A stretch of DNA of 64,000 bases from assembly GCF_963662255.1 (NCBI RefSeq), contig NC_085055.1:2232602-2296601 (forward strand). Direction: 5' to 3'. The stretch's first letter is position 1; every line of letters starts with the position of its first letter. Shown here piece by piece: positions 31,699 through 44,195 of the stretch. The notes under the pieces were generated by a model, which saw only the letters and a list, made by a program, of their open reading frames with translations, searched no databases and was not told where the DNA came from. The position numbers were made by a program, and so were the translations under genes. The stretch comes from Cinclus cinclus. Its lineage: Eukaryota > Chordata > Aves > Passeriformes > Cinclidae.

Positions 31699-34410
31699 AG
31701 GCAAGCTGCTGTCAATCATTGCTCATTCCCAGCACAACACCAAGCTCTGTTCCCACCACAGGCACCATCACATGTTCATCCCAATACTCTTATCCATCTA
31801 GAGGATTTTTGAAATAATCCTTTGTAAAGGTACAGGAATCTTGCACCTCTCCACAGAAAACCAGGAAAGACCAAGAGATAAGGCCTAAAATGCACGGGAC
31901 AGCACTTCCAGAAGGGCTGCTTTCCATTCCAGTTTAGCTGAGAGAGCTTTTCCCAGATCCAGGGCAAAGCAGAGAGGCTGTCCCAGGCAGGAGAGCTGAG
32001 ATTCCTCACTGGAAGTTCCTGCATGGTGTTAACCCTGCACATAAACTCTCCTTATCTCTTCCAATAAAAAAAACCCCAGATGATGTTGAATCCCTGCCTT
32101 GGGATAAGAGCAACCACCTGATTCCAATGGCTCTTGTTCAGGATCATCCATGCTCACACAGTATCTGAGGAGGAAAATTATATTATTGATTAAACTAGAA
32201 TAATAATAAAAAATAAATATAGAATTTTAAAAAAATAGAATACAGAGCACGGCATTTTCTCCCCCCCACCCCAATTTATATTTTTGAATTGTTTTGTTTT
32301 TATCCTCCTTCCCTTCCCTTCCAACTCTCTGAAATCCTTTTGGCTTTTTAATTATGCTCCAAATCCTTCCAACTGCATCAGCAAAAAGTGGCCTTTGGTG
32401 TTTGCCTCTTGTGGATCTGGGGAGAAGCCAGATTCTGTCACTTGTGGAAGTAACACTTCTGGCAGAGCTTAAGACAGAATCCTGAAATATTGAATAATTG
32501 ACATTCTTAGTTGCAAGTGGAGATTTTTCGTCGATAGGAGGTGGCTGCTCTGTTTGATGATTGTGGAGTGTCTGAACAGGAACAAATCCATGTTTGGGGC
32601 TCTGCTGGAGAAGCTGGTGCAGATGGAAGGTGGCATGCACAGGGATTTTGTTCAACAAAGGGGAAAGGGACAGTAAAATTTGGCTGAAATTGAAAATTAG
32701 AGCATTATTTAAATGCTGTGGTAGATATAAAATTGGCTTAGTGGATAAAAACATTATGGGAAGCAATGCAAGGGGACAATGAGAGCTGGGAGATGAGCAC
32801 AGGAAATAAGGAATAAAGGAATAAAACGGAACTTAAATATTTTAAACAGAAATTATTTGGATTAATTACATTAATTTTGGATAAAATATATTTCAGCCTA
32901 TTAAGCAAACATTTTTTGTATAAAAATCTGAGTGCCATTTGAGTGGAAATGCTGATAAATTTATTTGGTCCAGCCCCATTTCTCTACAAAGAACTAATTT
33001 GGATTCTCAATGCCTATTTCTTGCTGTTTAATTTCATATATCATAGGCAGAGCCATGTTTATTGCAGGTGAATTCCTGGTATTTGGATTCTTTTAGTTCA
33101 AAAATACATTTTTATGTTTCAGGTGTTGATCAAACACACCTGACTCCTGAACAGAAAAGCAGAATTTAAAAGGAATTTTCAGGAGATTTTTTGCCTACTT
33201 AGAGAATGCACGGAGCTATTTAACTGGGAGTCAAATAGATGAGCTGAATAATTAATAAAGTCAGTTTTTCCTGGCCAACTTTCTTCAGAAACTGCCTGCA
33301 AAACTTTGCCTTGCAAGGCTGACTTTGTCTCTCAGAGAGAAGTTTTTTTATTGAGCTCTTTTCGAGCTGCTCTGACACAAATGGGGCTGGATTGATCCAG
33401 CCTGGCCTGGGTGCCCAGGGCTGATCTAAATTCACCTGAAACCCCACTGAATGAACAGAACATCCACACTGGAACACCACATTCCCATGGAAAAGCTGGA
33501 ATTGCCTCTGGATTTTGTCAGCCCCATAAAACAGCACAGGCAGGAAGTGGCTGGCTGTGAGTTGGGGGGACTCGGTCACTGCTGGTTGAAATTATTGGGA
33601 CAAGTTTTGTGCAAAGCCTGCTCCTCCCAAACACTTCAAATTACCTTTTTTTTTTTTTTTTTGTCCCCAATGTGGTTATTAATTTATAATTTTTAACATT
33701 CTTTCGATGCGTGCAAAAGGACTGGAGGTCCAAAACTGTTGGACTTCATTCCTCCCTTTGCAGAGCAGATTGTCCCTCTGAGCATCCCTCCAAACCTCCC
33801 TCCCAGCATCCCCAAAATCCCACAGCCTGAGGATTGTAGGACATCGAGTCTCCTGGAGTGGCTCAATGTGACTGAAAAGCAAACATCATCTCAAAGAGCA
33901 GCTCTGAGCAATAAATCGACTTCCAAAAAGACAAAGTAGATATTTTTTATGCAATCTCAGCCTCCTTGTTTGGTATTTCAACCCATTTTTCAGTAATTGA
34001 AAATTGAAAAATTGAAAAATTGAAAAATCAACTCAATTCACTCTGATGTGCACAGGAGGTTTCACACAGCCCAGCTGGCTTGGGCTCATTCCTGGACTCC
34101 AGATCTTGTCCCAGCTGGGGAGAAAATCCTTCACAACCCTTTCTGCTTGACAGAAATGATGAGTCAAAGTCCTGACAGGGTAGCTCAGGGAAAATAACAG
34201 CAGTGCTGCTCAAACTGGGAGACCAGGCTGGAAAAGGAGCACAGGGACAGCACGGAGTCTCTTACAAGAGCAGAAACCAAAAATATTTAGTGCACTCCAC
34301 ACTCCTGAAGGCTTAAAATGCTTTGGCAGGGAAATAGGAGCAGATTTGATTAAAAAATAAACAAATCTGAAATGTGAAAAGTGGCAAAAGACAAGCTAGG
34401 AAACCACAGG
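31699..34410. other. Unique AT-rich non-coding DNA
   Basis: Contains a small AAAATTGAAAAATTGA tandem stretch at about 33999-34028 and a T run at about 33646-33662. The 179-codon minus-strand open frame at 32227-32766 is rich in low-complexity residues and shows no family signature. I do not call it a gene. Confidence 0.45.
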
Positions 34411-34537
34411 ATGATTTTGGTTGGAAAACCCTCCAGTATCATCGAGTCCAACCTGTGCCCAATCCCCACCTTGTGACCCTGCCCAGTCCAGTCGTTCCAG
34501 GGATGGGAACTCCAAAGCTCTCTAGGCAGTCCTTGAA
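34411..34537 (-). mobile_element. CR1 LINE fragment, degraded
   Basis: ATGATTTTGGTTGGAAAACC, CTCCAGTATCATCGAGTCCA, CCTTGTGACCCTGCCCAGTC and TTCCAGGGATGGGAACTCCA follow the CR1 complement with many differences. Identity drops after about 34530. Confidence 0.8.
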
Positions 34538-35608
34538 AGGGAAAAAAACCCCATTAAAACAACTTGGAAAACCCCTTGAATTGTGAAAGTGAGCAGATGG
34601 CATTAATTCCTCGTGTCCTGTCTTTTCTGCAGGAAACCTTTCTCACCTGAGACCTTTTCATGGTGTCCTCACTCTCCCATCCCCTGTCCCCTCCAAATCT
34701 GCTGCAGGTGAGCAGTGGCCCCCAATTTCAGCTATTTTCTCATGTAGCAAAGTGGAAAGGCAGAGAAAAGGCTTGGGAAGCTCCAAATTGATCTGTAAAT
34801 ACACACAGAAACATCTCCAGAGGAGAACTCACCTCCCAAATTCTGTGTGTTAATTCCCCACTCCCCCTTTTCCTCTTTTACTCGCAAACTGCATTTCCCG
34901 TCAGTCATGATTCCCTTTGGGAAAGCTTTGAAACGGGCAGAGAAAAGCCTTTTTTTTCCCCTATTTGCTCCCAAATAAAGAGAAGACGGAAGGGGATTCA
35001 ATTTAGCCAGCTCAGCTCATGCTGCAGGTGTCAAAGCACGGAGCTTGTTTGTCATCAGCCTTCGTGGGGGAAAGCTCGCTCTCCAAAACCACTGAAAAAA
35101 ACCCATGAAAAACAACCTTGCTTGTATAACAACCTCCTTGGCTGCTGGGTTTTTAAGCAGATGCCTCCTTTCCTCAGATCAAACAGTTGAAATATCATCC
35201 CTCGCCAGGTAAAGGGAAAAAAACTTCATTGTCTGCATCTTTTTCAAATATAGCTGAAAAGCGCTTCGGGTTCTGCGTGGGCTTTTTTTTTTTTTTTTCC
35301 TTGTGTTTTCAGATCACTGCCTGCGCTGTTCTGGCACTCCCAGGATCAGTGATAACAAGCAGGTCTAGATAAGACATCCAAGTTTCTTTTTTTGCTGGGA
35401 GTTATGACTTGTAGAGCTGCAGTTCTCCCAGGATGTTCTCTGGTACCTATTTATTTATGGAGCATTTGTATTTATTTATTTGTCTTAATGAATAAATTGA
35501 GTGTATTTATTAAAATAAAAGGAGATTTCAGAGAGGATTTCTAAAAAATAACCCAGTTTTGTTCCTCTTGGACTGATGTATTTACACAGTTGATTGATGA
35601 CCTTTCAT
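34538..35608. other. Unique non-coding DNA
   Basis: No feature beyond a T run near 35282-35298 and TTTATTTA-rich sequence at about 35446-35490. Confidence 0.4.
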
Positions 35609-35670
35609 GAGGTTGGACTTGATGATTTCCGAGGTCTCTTCCAGTTTAAGTAACTCCGTGATTTTGTGAT
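35609..35670 (+). mobile_element. CR1 LINE 3' terminal scrap
   Basis: GAGGTTGGACTTGATGATTT CCGAGGTCTCTTCCAG and then a CTCCGTGATTTTGTGAT end correspond to the last 60 bases of a plus-strand CR1 (GGTTGGACTAGATGATCT...). Very short, strongly 5'-truncated. Confidence 0.75.
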
Positions 35671-38600
35671 CTGTGGGGCCCTTTGCTGAGTAAAGGCACT
35701 CCAGCTCTTAAATCCCACCCTTCATTTCCTGTGCTTTAATTACATGTGACCTGGAGTGATTCAGTGTCTCTTAAGAGAGAAAAGGTGCTTTATAAATAAA
35801 TCATTTTCCTCCCGAGAGTCCCAAAGCATTGGTTTCACATCCAATTATCAACACAGGGTCGTGCTGTCCAAAGGGGTTTTAACAGCACCCTGAATTCTGT
35901 GTGTTGTTATTATAAAGATAATGAAGTGCAGTTCTTTCAGCTAATACTGTTTGCAGAGGGTCACTCCAGCAAATTATTGGGGAATAATTTCCTTTTAAAC
36001 TGAGGTAAAACACAACCCAAGGAGATCTCATTTGTCTCATTAAAACCTGTTTGAAGGTGTTATCTCAGGTTTTATTGGAGAAGGAGGAGGGTGATGGTTG
36101 TGCTCTCCGAGCCCTGACTCAGGAGTTGTGCTGAGCTCTGGATTTGGGGAGAGCCAAGGTAAAATAAGTGAAGCTAAAGCAAGGAGTGTGGACATGAAGG
36201 TCCAAAGAAAATCCAGCCCTCAAGCAGTGAGTTATTAGCATGGATGGAGGTTGGTTTTGCTAAAAGCCAAACCAGTTCTCTATGCTTTCATCCTCAAATA
36301 ATTAATTTTTTTCCAATATTAAAATTTAACAAAACAAATCCTCTGGTGTGACCCAAAAAATTTAAGATAACAAAGAGCGTAGAGAGAGATGAAGATTTAT
36401 TGGGCTGCTGGTTTGGAGCAGAAGAGCAGCAGCTGGAAGATCCAGATCAACCTGAGCTCCAGCACGTCTGGAGGAACCCACCCGACTCTGACTCGCGGGA
36501 GGAGCATCCCAAGTGTAGAAATATTAGCATCCAAGAAAATTAATTGCTGGCTGTGGCATTACTGAGCTTCCCCTGAGAGGTTCAGCAAGATCTGGGCTGT
36601 GGGAATTGAGTGAATTTTCTGGGAGAATTTTCTCAGCTGGAGAAATGTCCACATGAACCCAACGAACACCAGGAGCTCTTAGAGATCTGCCTTGAACACA
36701 GGTCCAAAAACAAACTTCAAACTCCTAAAAGCTTCGTTCTGCAGAGCCCCCAAAATCTTGATATAACAAAATTTATATTGGATGTCAAAGCCTGTCTGTG
36801 GTTGCATTAAATCCAGGGCAGTCCTAGAACAAAAATCCAAGGAGCAGACACTTTCTGCAGGCTGTGATTGCAAGGATTTTCTCCTTCTGTCCTTTAGGAA
36901 ATAAAACAGATTTTGAAGATAATTTTCCAAATGTTTCAATTAATTTTTCCCTTGTGCAAGTTGATTTTAAAGTTACCCGTGTTAATTATCACACGTGGAA
37001 AGGCTTGACACCTTTCACTACACCAGGCTGCTCATAAGTTGGATAATCATATTTTTAAATGTTTTTAGCACGTAACATTGTAGTCAACACTTACGGAGTG
37101 GCTTGGTCGTGGTCAAGCACCACAAAACAGGTAGCGCAAACAAAAATTGACAAAATTCCCTTACAAATAAATTGTCCTAAAAAAGTAGGCTGAAACCCAA
37201 GGCCATTTGTACATGAGAAGGTTCCCTACCAGAGCTGCTACATCACTATTAATTTATTTGACATCTTTTAGGCTGGGTTCAGATATTAGAGCTGTCATTG
37301 TAAAATACTTCCATTTTTCCTTCAACGCTGCTTTGAGATGCTGCTGCTTTGAAGCTGTGTCAAAGTAGCTCTGAATCAGGAGAAACTTTCCATTTTGTTT
37401 TTTTTTGTTTTTTTTTTTTTTGGTAAGTTGAAAGTCTGAAGAGCCTCAATATGTTGTATAAAATTGTTCTGAGGATCGAACCTCCTCCTATGGTACCCTG
37501 GAGCATTCAGTCACTTTCAATAAATCTCTTTTAATAATTTCTCACTTGTCCTTATTATTACTAACAGCCAGAGCATCTCAAGGCAATGTCAGAGTAAAGG
37601 CTTTGGCTGGATGCAGGTGGAAGGCTTATTTGAAATTTAACACGAAGGTAAAGTAATCCAAATGTGAACTTTTTTGGGTTTTATTGCATGAATTTACAGA
37701 TGGTGTCGATTCTGTCAAAAAAAGTCTGTGTTTCTTTGATTTCAGAAGCTGCTTTACAGGGTAAAGATGTTGAGAGTGGAGTTTGGGAGTTCTGTTTTTC
37801 TTCTTTTTAAAGCTTTGCTTTGATTAGTTTTCTTTCATTATCTCTGGAAGAGCTGCGTTCAGCATCTGCTGGGAATATCTGCCATTTAAGTAATTCCTGT
37901 GATATGGATTTGGTCTTCCTGTCCTTTAACAAAAATACTCAACCACAACTTTCCATTAAAAGCATCCTGTCAGTTTGGGGAAGGTTTTTCATCCACTTCA
38001 TCTCGAGTTAATTGCAACCCCCTTTATTGATCCCCACGATGGGGATGAAGAATTCAAACTGGACAATGCTCCTTGTCTTCAGCTGGATGCCAGACTGATT
38101 TCCAATGGATTTATCCAGGGAGGGATAAAAAACAAATTCTAAGTAATTATCTGAATAAATAAATGTAATTCCCCATGTGGAGTGAGCTGGATCAAAGCAA
38201 AACCTCGACCAACAAATCTTTCAGCACCGCTCGTGCTACTCCCAAGGTTTCTCCTCCCAGCAACCTCATTCCTGTGGTTCTGTGATCCAAACTGCATTCT
38301 CTGCCCTAAAACTGATTTCCTCATGAGCTTTTTGGTTAAAAATATTGCAGCTGAAGAGACCCCTCTTCCCCTCAAGGCACCGCCTCGCCCTTGAGCCAAC
38401 ATGAAAAATTTAATTTCAGGACTACCCTGCTACTGAATGTGCACTTCTTTGCCTGAAAATGTTCCCAATTCCCATTGAAGCCTCCTAAAGGAGGTGATGC
38501 TCCTTGTAGCATCAGTGTTTGATCAGGAAGGACAAAATTGGGAAGAAAACATTAATTTCTGTGTGGGTTTGTGCTTTTTTTGGTGGTTGTTTTAGGACTG

Positions 38601-39193
38601 CCAGGAAGAGTTTTCAAACAAGGTTTGGGGAGAGCGAGTGAGGCCAATTCTCTCTTTATGGTTGCTTTTTCCCCCTCATAAACCAACCTTCAGCTTTGCT
38701 ACCAGTCTATCATGGAGGAGATTTAATCTCTATAAAGCTCTCAACAACTGCAGTGATAATTTCAGCCTCCCAGTTTATGAGATTATAAAAGGCACTTTTC
38801 CCTCAGCAGGGTGAAGAGCTGGGTTTAGCCAAGCTGCAGTCGATGATTCAGACCATTCATTTTGGGCCTGAGAGAGATCCTGAAGCCTGGCAGTGCCTTG
38901 TGACCGAGTTATGTGCTGTGGTTTGGAAAAAAGAACCAATTTTACAGGAATCATTGGTCCTGTAACATGATGAAAAGGATCTTTTCAAAGTGCAGCTTTC
39001 CAAATGCACCCATCTGACAGGATTGGTGGTTACAGGGTGACAGGAACATGGGCAGAGAAATCACTGGGCTGCATTTAATGTAAAATAATAGAGTTTATAG
39101 GATGTTGGGACAGAAAACAGAAGTCTTTTTTTTTACCTACAATGAGCCTTTTAATGGAGTACAATGGAATTTGGGGGTTGGCTTCTTCTCCCA
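35671..39193. other. Unique non-coding DNA
   Basis: Contains one coding-like but Met-less open frame (36352-36543, listed separately) and T-rich tracts at 37396-37422. The segment from about 36930 to 37660 is AT-rich unique sequence. No CR1 seen. Confidence 0.4.
36352..36543 (+). other. Met-less open frame with coding-like composition
   Basis: Sixty-three sense codons between a TGA at 36349 and a TAA at 36541, with no in-frame ATG. The central part is acidic and hydrophilic (GAEEQQLEDPDQPELQ, DSDSREEHPKC). Flanking splice sites are poor: AAG precedes 36367 without a pyrimidine tract and no standard donor follows. It could be a decayed coding fragment, an exon with unusual sites, or chance. 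No family recognised. Confidence 0.12.
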
Positions 39194-39425
39194 GGTGATG
39201 GGACAATGGGAAATGGCCTCAAGGGGAGGTTCAGGTTGGATTTGAGGAAATATTTCTTCACCAAATGGGTGAATGAGCATTGGAAGGGGCCGTGGTGGAA
39301 CCACCAGCCCTGGAAGGGTCCAACCATGAGCAGACGTGGCACTGGGTGATGTGGATGGATTGACAAATGGTGTTCGGCCAAGTCTGGACTTGATCTTGGA
39401 GATCTTCTCCAGCCTTGGTGGTTCC
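39194..39425 (+). mobile_element. CR1 LINE fragment with readable ORF2 C-terminus
   Basis: GGGAAATGGCCTCAAGGGGA, GGTTCAGGTTGGATTTGAGG, AAATATTTCTTCACCAAATG, GCAGACGTGGCACTGGGTGA. The translation GNGLKGRFRLDLRKYFF matches the CR1 ORF2 C-terminal region, which runs GNGL, R/K-rich, then FF and HW. It is interrupted by a stop and diverged near its 3' end. Confidence 0.92.
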
Positions 39426-42400
39426 ACGAGTTCACAGAGCCTGTGAGCTCTGTGGGTGATCTCTGCAACCAGAAGTTTTGGGGCAAAGCAGAGGAGCCCT
39501 CGCTGTGCCTGGGCTGTGCGTGAGCTCTGGTAGCTCGCTGTCCTCACCCTCAGCAGCTGCGCCAACATTCCATGCAGAAATTCCTGGGATCAGGGGAAAA
39601 AGGGCAGGGATTGGGGAGGTGATGGAGCAGAACCTCACTGCTCCTCTCAGATCTTGGTGCTACCAAGAGCTGGCAAAGAGCAGAGCTGACTTTGGAGCCA
39701 CTGGTTTCGTTTCCTGGGATTCTGGGTCTTGGATCTTCCAGGTTTTTTTGATTCAGAGTTCTGGGAAGTAAAAGCAGGAATCCCATTTTGAGACCTCAGG
39801 AGGGAGGACATCAACGCACAGCCCTTTTCTGTGCCCACACGTGAAACCTGCAGGAAGGAAATTGTGTTTCTTGGTCAGTCAAATTTGGCTGAATCTTTGG
39901 TGACCCCAAAGGGAAGAGGAGAGTGCTGGAGGAAGACTGGGAATATCTGTGGGACTGCCTGCGTCTCAGTTTCTCACAATCAGGGTAAAAAGGCACCAGT
40001 GCTGCCCTCAGGGGATCGATTTCCAGAGGGGAAGGTGGAGTCTGAGTTTGGATCCTTCCCTGAGGGGTCGGACTCTGACCCATGATGAAAACAGACAGAG
40101 GAGGTGGGGAAGGCTCCCAGAAGGTCCAGAGGTGGAATTGTAGTCCTGGCAACGCTGCAGATGCTCCAGAAACATGGCAATAGAAGCAGATAAATCTTTT
40201 AATTAAATATTTCACATATCAGTCGCAATTACTTCCAATTAGTGTTAATGAAGAAAGGACGGTGCAAACAAGCAATATAATCTGGTGATAAGCATTTTTT
40301 AATTAATATGAATGGCATGGATAGCACTAATTGACTCAGTTTGTCTTTGATTTTTTTAAAAAAACTTTGGCGTTGAAAGAGTTTCTTATATTTTTGAACT
40401 CCTTTTCCTCTCTCTCCCTTTCCTTTCCTCCACTGCAGAATTTTTTGGAATTACTTGGAATAAAAATATTTGGAGTAGCCCAAGCTCAATTTTATCCAAG
40501 AATGATTATTGTCTCAAATTTATATTTTATGTATTTCATATAGAGATGAAATTAAAACCTTGCCTCATCTCCATCACTGCAGTTTCCATTACTAACATTA
40601 TTTCCATAATTAACAATACCACTGAAAATTGGGTGTTTGTGAGGCATTTTCCAAAAGCAAATGCAGCGCCATGCAGGAAGGAGATAAGTTCAAATGCCAA
40701 GCCCATCAAACCAAATTTGAAATCTTCTGATACTCTCAGATATTGACATTCTTTATCAATATTTCAGAATCTTTTTAGGAATCCCAGGCAGAGAATAGTT
40801 GGTAGTTTATTCCGATAAGGAATCCAATATATAATTGTCTATAAAAGACAGCTTTGCCAGAATGAATAAAGCCTTCAAAATGATCATGAATCACACCGAG
40901 AAGATTTATGGGATGGTTTTCCCTCTTTTCTCTGGCTTAGGGTCTCCAAGACCCACTTCAGGCCTGCATATTCTATTTTACTTTCTCTTCCAACTCTTGA
41001 TCTGGTGTCAATCCAACTGTTCTGTAAAGATTTGTAGTGGAAAAAAGTTAAAATGAAAACCAAGATTTTTACAGGCCCATTTTCCTCTGAAAATTTACAC
41101 AGGAACTTGATGCAGGGAACTCATCCACCTTCTTCAGATCAGTGCAGTAGCTGGGAATTTTTTGGGATAAATAACCATGTCTAGGATTAGTCTATAAACT
41201 TTTAGGGGTGGGAGCACAAACAGAAACCCACTCCTGCTAATCCGAGACCTCTCCCTGCTTTGGGCAGCTTATTTTCCAATTGGAGGGTCAATCTTTTTCC
41301 TTTGATTTAATTTAGTCAAAGGGATTAAATGTGGGATTTTAAGGACTCCTGGAGATGCAGGAAGAGCTGCCAGTGTTGGTGTCTTCATTCCCTTCCTCAT
41401 CAGTACAAAGGAGAGTGTGAAATGCTGCATTAAAGACAAACATTGATTAAAGAGATTGTATTTTTGTTTGGTGCAGCCTCACTTAGTCTTTAAAAAAACA
41501 TCTGAGAGGATAATTCCACCAGGAATTCCCAGGATCCAGGGCTGATCCATATCCTTAATTCCCTTTGCTCCCTAACCTGTGACCATTAAACCCATTTCAA
41601 TATCAGCCCTTGGACAGGAGACTGTAACTCTTTCCATTCCTAAAATTAAATATTTTTAAGACGCATTAAGAGACAGTGCTTGAAGAAAGGAAAAATAAAT
41701 GAAAGCCTAAAAATGAATAACAATTATTTTCTCTGCCTGTTCGAGGTGAGCAGCGAGCAGTCATTGTCCCCATAAATCACCAAGTGTCCAATTCTGGGAG
41801 CAACAACTCAAGGAATTTCAGCCAGCAAAACGATCTAGGAGAGAGCAGCAGTTTTATTAAACATTTCCAAGACAGATTGGGTGGTTAACTGGCAAATTGG
41901 GGAGTCTATAAATAAAATATGGAAGGAGCAGCCAGCTACGAGCTCCTTGTTTTACTCACAGTTTGTCCCCATCAGTAAATCTGTTTTAAAAGCTGCTGGG
42001 TGGTTGATAAGAATTGTATTTTCTCTTTGAAATGATATCGTGTCATCCCAGCACCGAATCTCCTTGTGCTGGCCGCGTTATTGGGTGATTTGTTTTAATA
42101 AATGTATTTGCTGCTCACTTTATGCTTCTAAGGACACATTTTCCTCTTGGTTGAGGTAATTAGACCTAACATTCTCTCTCTGAGTGACTTCTGCACAGCT
42201 CAGGAAGTGCTGAGGTACCACTACGGATGAATTTCATCTTGTCATAAAAAATTGATAAAAGTACTTTTTATTTTGCAGGAGGCCCACAAATCCCATCTAC
42301 CTAAATGAAACTGGCCTGGAGAAGAGGTGGAGAATTACTTGGAATTTGTGGATTTATTATTTTTTTTTAAATACTGCAAAACTTTTTATTGGTTTTCCCT

Positions 42401-43910
42401 CATGGTTTTGATTAAGATTTGCTGAGAAAATTAAGGAGGGAACTCAGCCCACTTTTTTTCTTTTTTTTCCTGGAAGGGTTCAACAGCATCCTTGTCTCTC
42501 TTCATTAAAGCCAAATTTTACATGTCATTAAAGCTGAGTTTTTTTGTTGCTGGTCTTTAATATAGGCAAGAAAGAAGGTGCAAAATCCAGCCAAAAAAAA
42601 AAAAAAAAACAAACCAAGAATTAGCAACAAAAATCAGATTTAGGCAGAACAGGAGATTTTAGACAACCTACCCAGTTAAAATTAAATTTACCGAAGTCAC
42701 TTGATGCTGAGAGAATGAAGACTTTGAATTATAAAACAACCCAGCTCATGGAGAAGAACACGAACTTGTAAAATTAAGGCTCAATCCAAACTGGGAGAGG
42801 GTTTTCCAAAGCCTCCCCTCTTCACTGAGCTGCTAGAGCCTCTTTCAGGAGTCCTGCAGATTTTGATCCCAGCAGTGGATAACCCAGGCCTGAACCTGGA
42901 AACAATGGCCAGCAGAAATAGCATTTATTGCTGTTAATTCCATGCTATTGAGGTGCTTCCATGATCCAAGTTCAGCTGAGCAGCGCCAGGAATTTGATTT
43001 CCATTTGTGGTTTGTGCTGTAGCTCAGCCCTGGCAATGAGGGATGGAGATAAGAAACTTCCCAGAGTCATCCCAAAATGGGAATTGAAGGGTCCTGAACA
43101 GATTTTATGTTTAGGAGTATGTCCTTATCACACCCAAATGGGAGGTTTTGGGAATGGGATCCCAGGATAAAGGGTAGATTCTGAACAATTTTAAGTAGGA
43201 AAACTTAAGAGATCTGACAGGTTGAACGGAGGCCAAGCTCTAGGTGGAGAAATTAAAAGCCTTAAAAAAAGAGACAAATTTGAAACCTTAAAGAAGAGAG
43301 AAATTAAAAGCTTTTAGAAAAGGAGAAATTTAGGCTGTTAATAGATGGAACTTGGAATCCTGTGCTTCCAGAGGGCCCCGTTCCCTGTCCCTGCAGTCCA
43401 TGGGATGCTCCCAAACGAGCGTGGCCCAGGTGCAGCCCCCTCTGGGCTGGGTTTTGGAGGCTCCTGCTGGATGGGGAGGCTGCTCCCTGCTCCTGGCACA
43501 GCAGCTGGATCACCCAGCACAGCATTTAACTGCAGCTGGAGCTTGGCTCTGCCTTCCAGCCCCGAGCCAGGAGCTGCAGCCCCATCCAAAGCTCACGGAT
43601 GAGAGCCCACGGGCAGAGCAGGAGTCTCCCTGGCCCTGCTCCACTGCAGCAGGGTCGGGGATGGAGCCAGAGCAGCTGCTGCCCTCGCTGACTTTGAGGC
43701 AGCACTGAATTTATCCCATTCCCCACCCGTTATTCCCAAATGTCTCTGCACTCTCTGTTCACGGGCTGTGCTGGTGCTGTAAGTGCTGTGCAGGAACAGG
43801 AAAACAGGACTGGAAATAGAGAATCTGCTCTCAGGGCTAGAAGGAAGTTGCCAAGTGTGAATTCTCTTTTCCTGCGTGGCTTGGAATTCCATGGGATCAG
43901 TGGTTTGAGA
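39426..43910. other. Unique non-coding DNA
   Basis: No gene established. From about 40200 to 42270 the sequence is AT-rich and non-repetitive with many TAAT cores. An A run sits at about 42592-42609. A GC-richer patch at 43340-43700 has overlapping open frames of 80-118 codons on both strands but no domain. The patch might be an unrecognised old repeat. Confidence 0.4.
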
Positions 43911-44195
43911 GAATCATTGAGTCACAGAAAGGAAGGGCCTTAAAGCTCATCAAATTCCAGCCCTGCCATGGCAGGGACACCTCCCACTGTCCCAGGCTGC
44001 TCCAATCCCAATGTCCAGCCTGGCCTTGGACATTGCCAGGGATCCAGGGGCAGCCACAGCTGCTCTGGGAATTCTATTCCAGGGCCTCCCCACCCTCCCA
44101 GGGAACAATTCCTTCCCAATATTTAATTTAAATCTACCTTGCTTCATCTTAAAGCCATCCCCCCTCATCCTAAAATTGTGTTCCCCTGTAAAAAG
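43911..44195 (-). mobile_element. CR1 LINE fragment, about 285 bp
   Basis: CCAGCCCTGCCATGGCAGGG, ACACCTCCCACTGTCCCAGG, CTGCTCCAATCCCAATGTCC, AGCCTGGCCTTGGACATTGC, CAGGGATCCAGGGGCAGCCA, GGCCTCCCCACCCTCCCAGG, GAACAATTCCTTCCCAATAT. One of the best preserved copies in the window; minus strand, with its 3' end at the left. Confidence 0.97.

Noticed and set aside
32227..32766. 179-codon minus-strand frame
   Set aside because: Composition is low-complexity, no domain is visible, and there is no start or splice support.
34600..34720. Continuation of the CR1 at 34411
   Set aside because: Only short, scattered matches to CR1 remain after about 34537, so the boundary was placed there.
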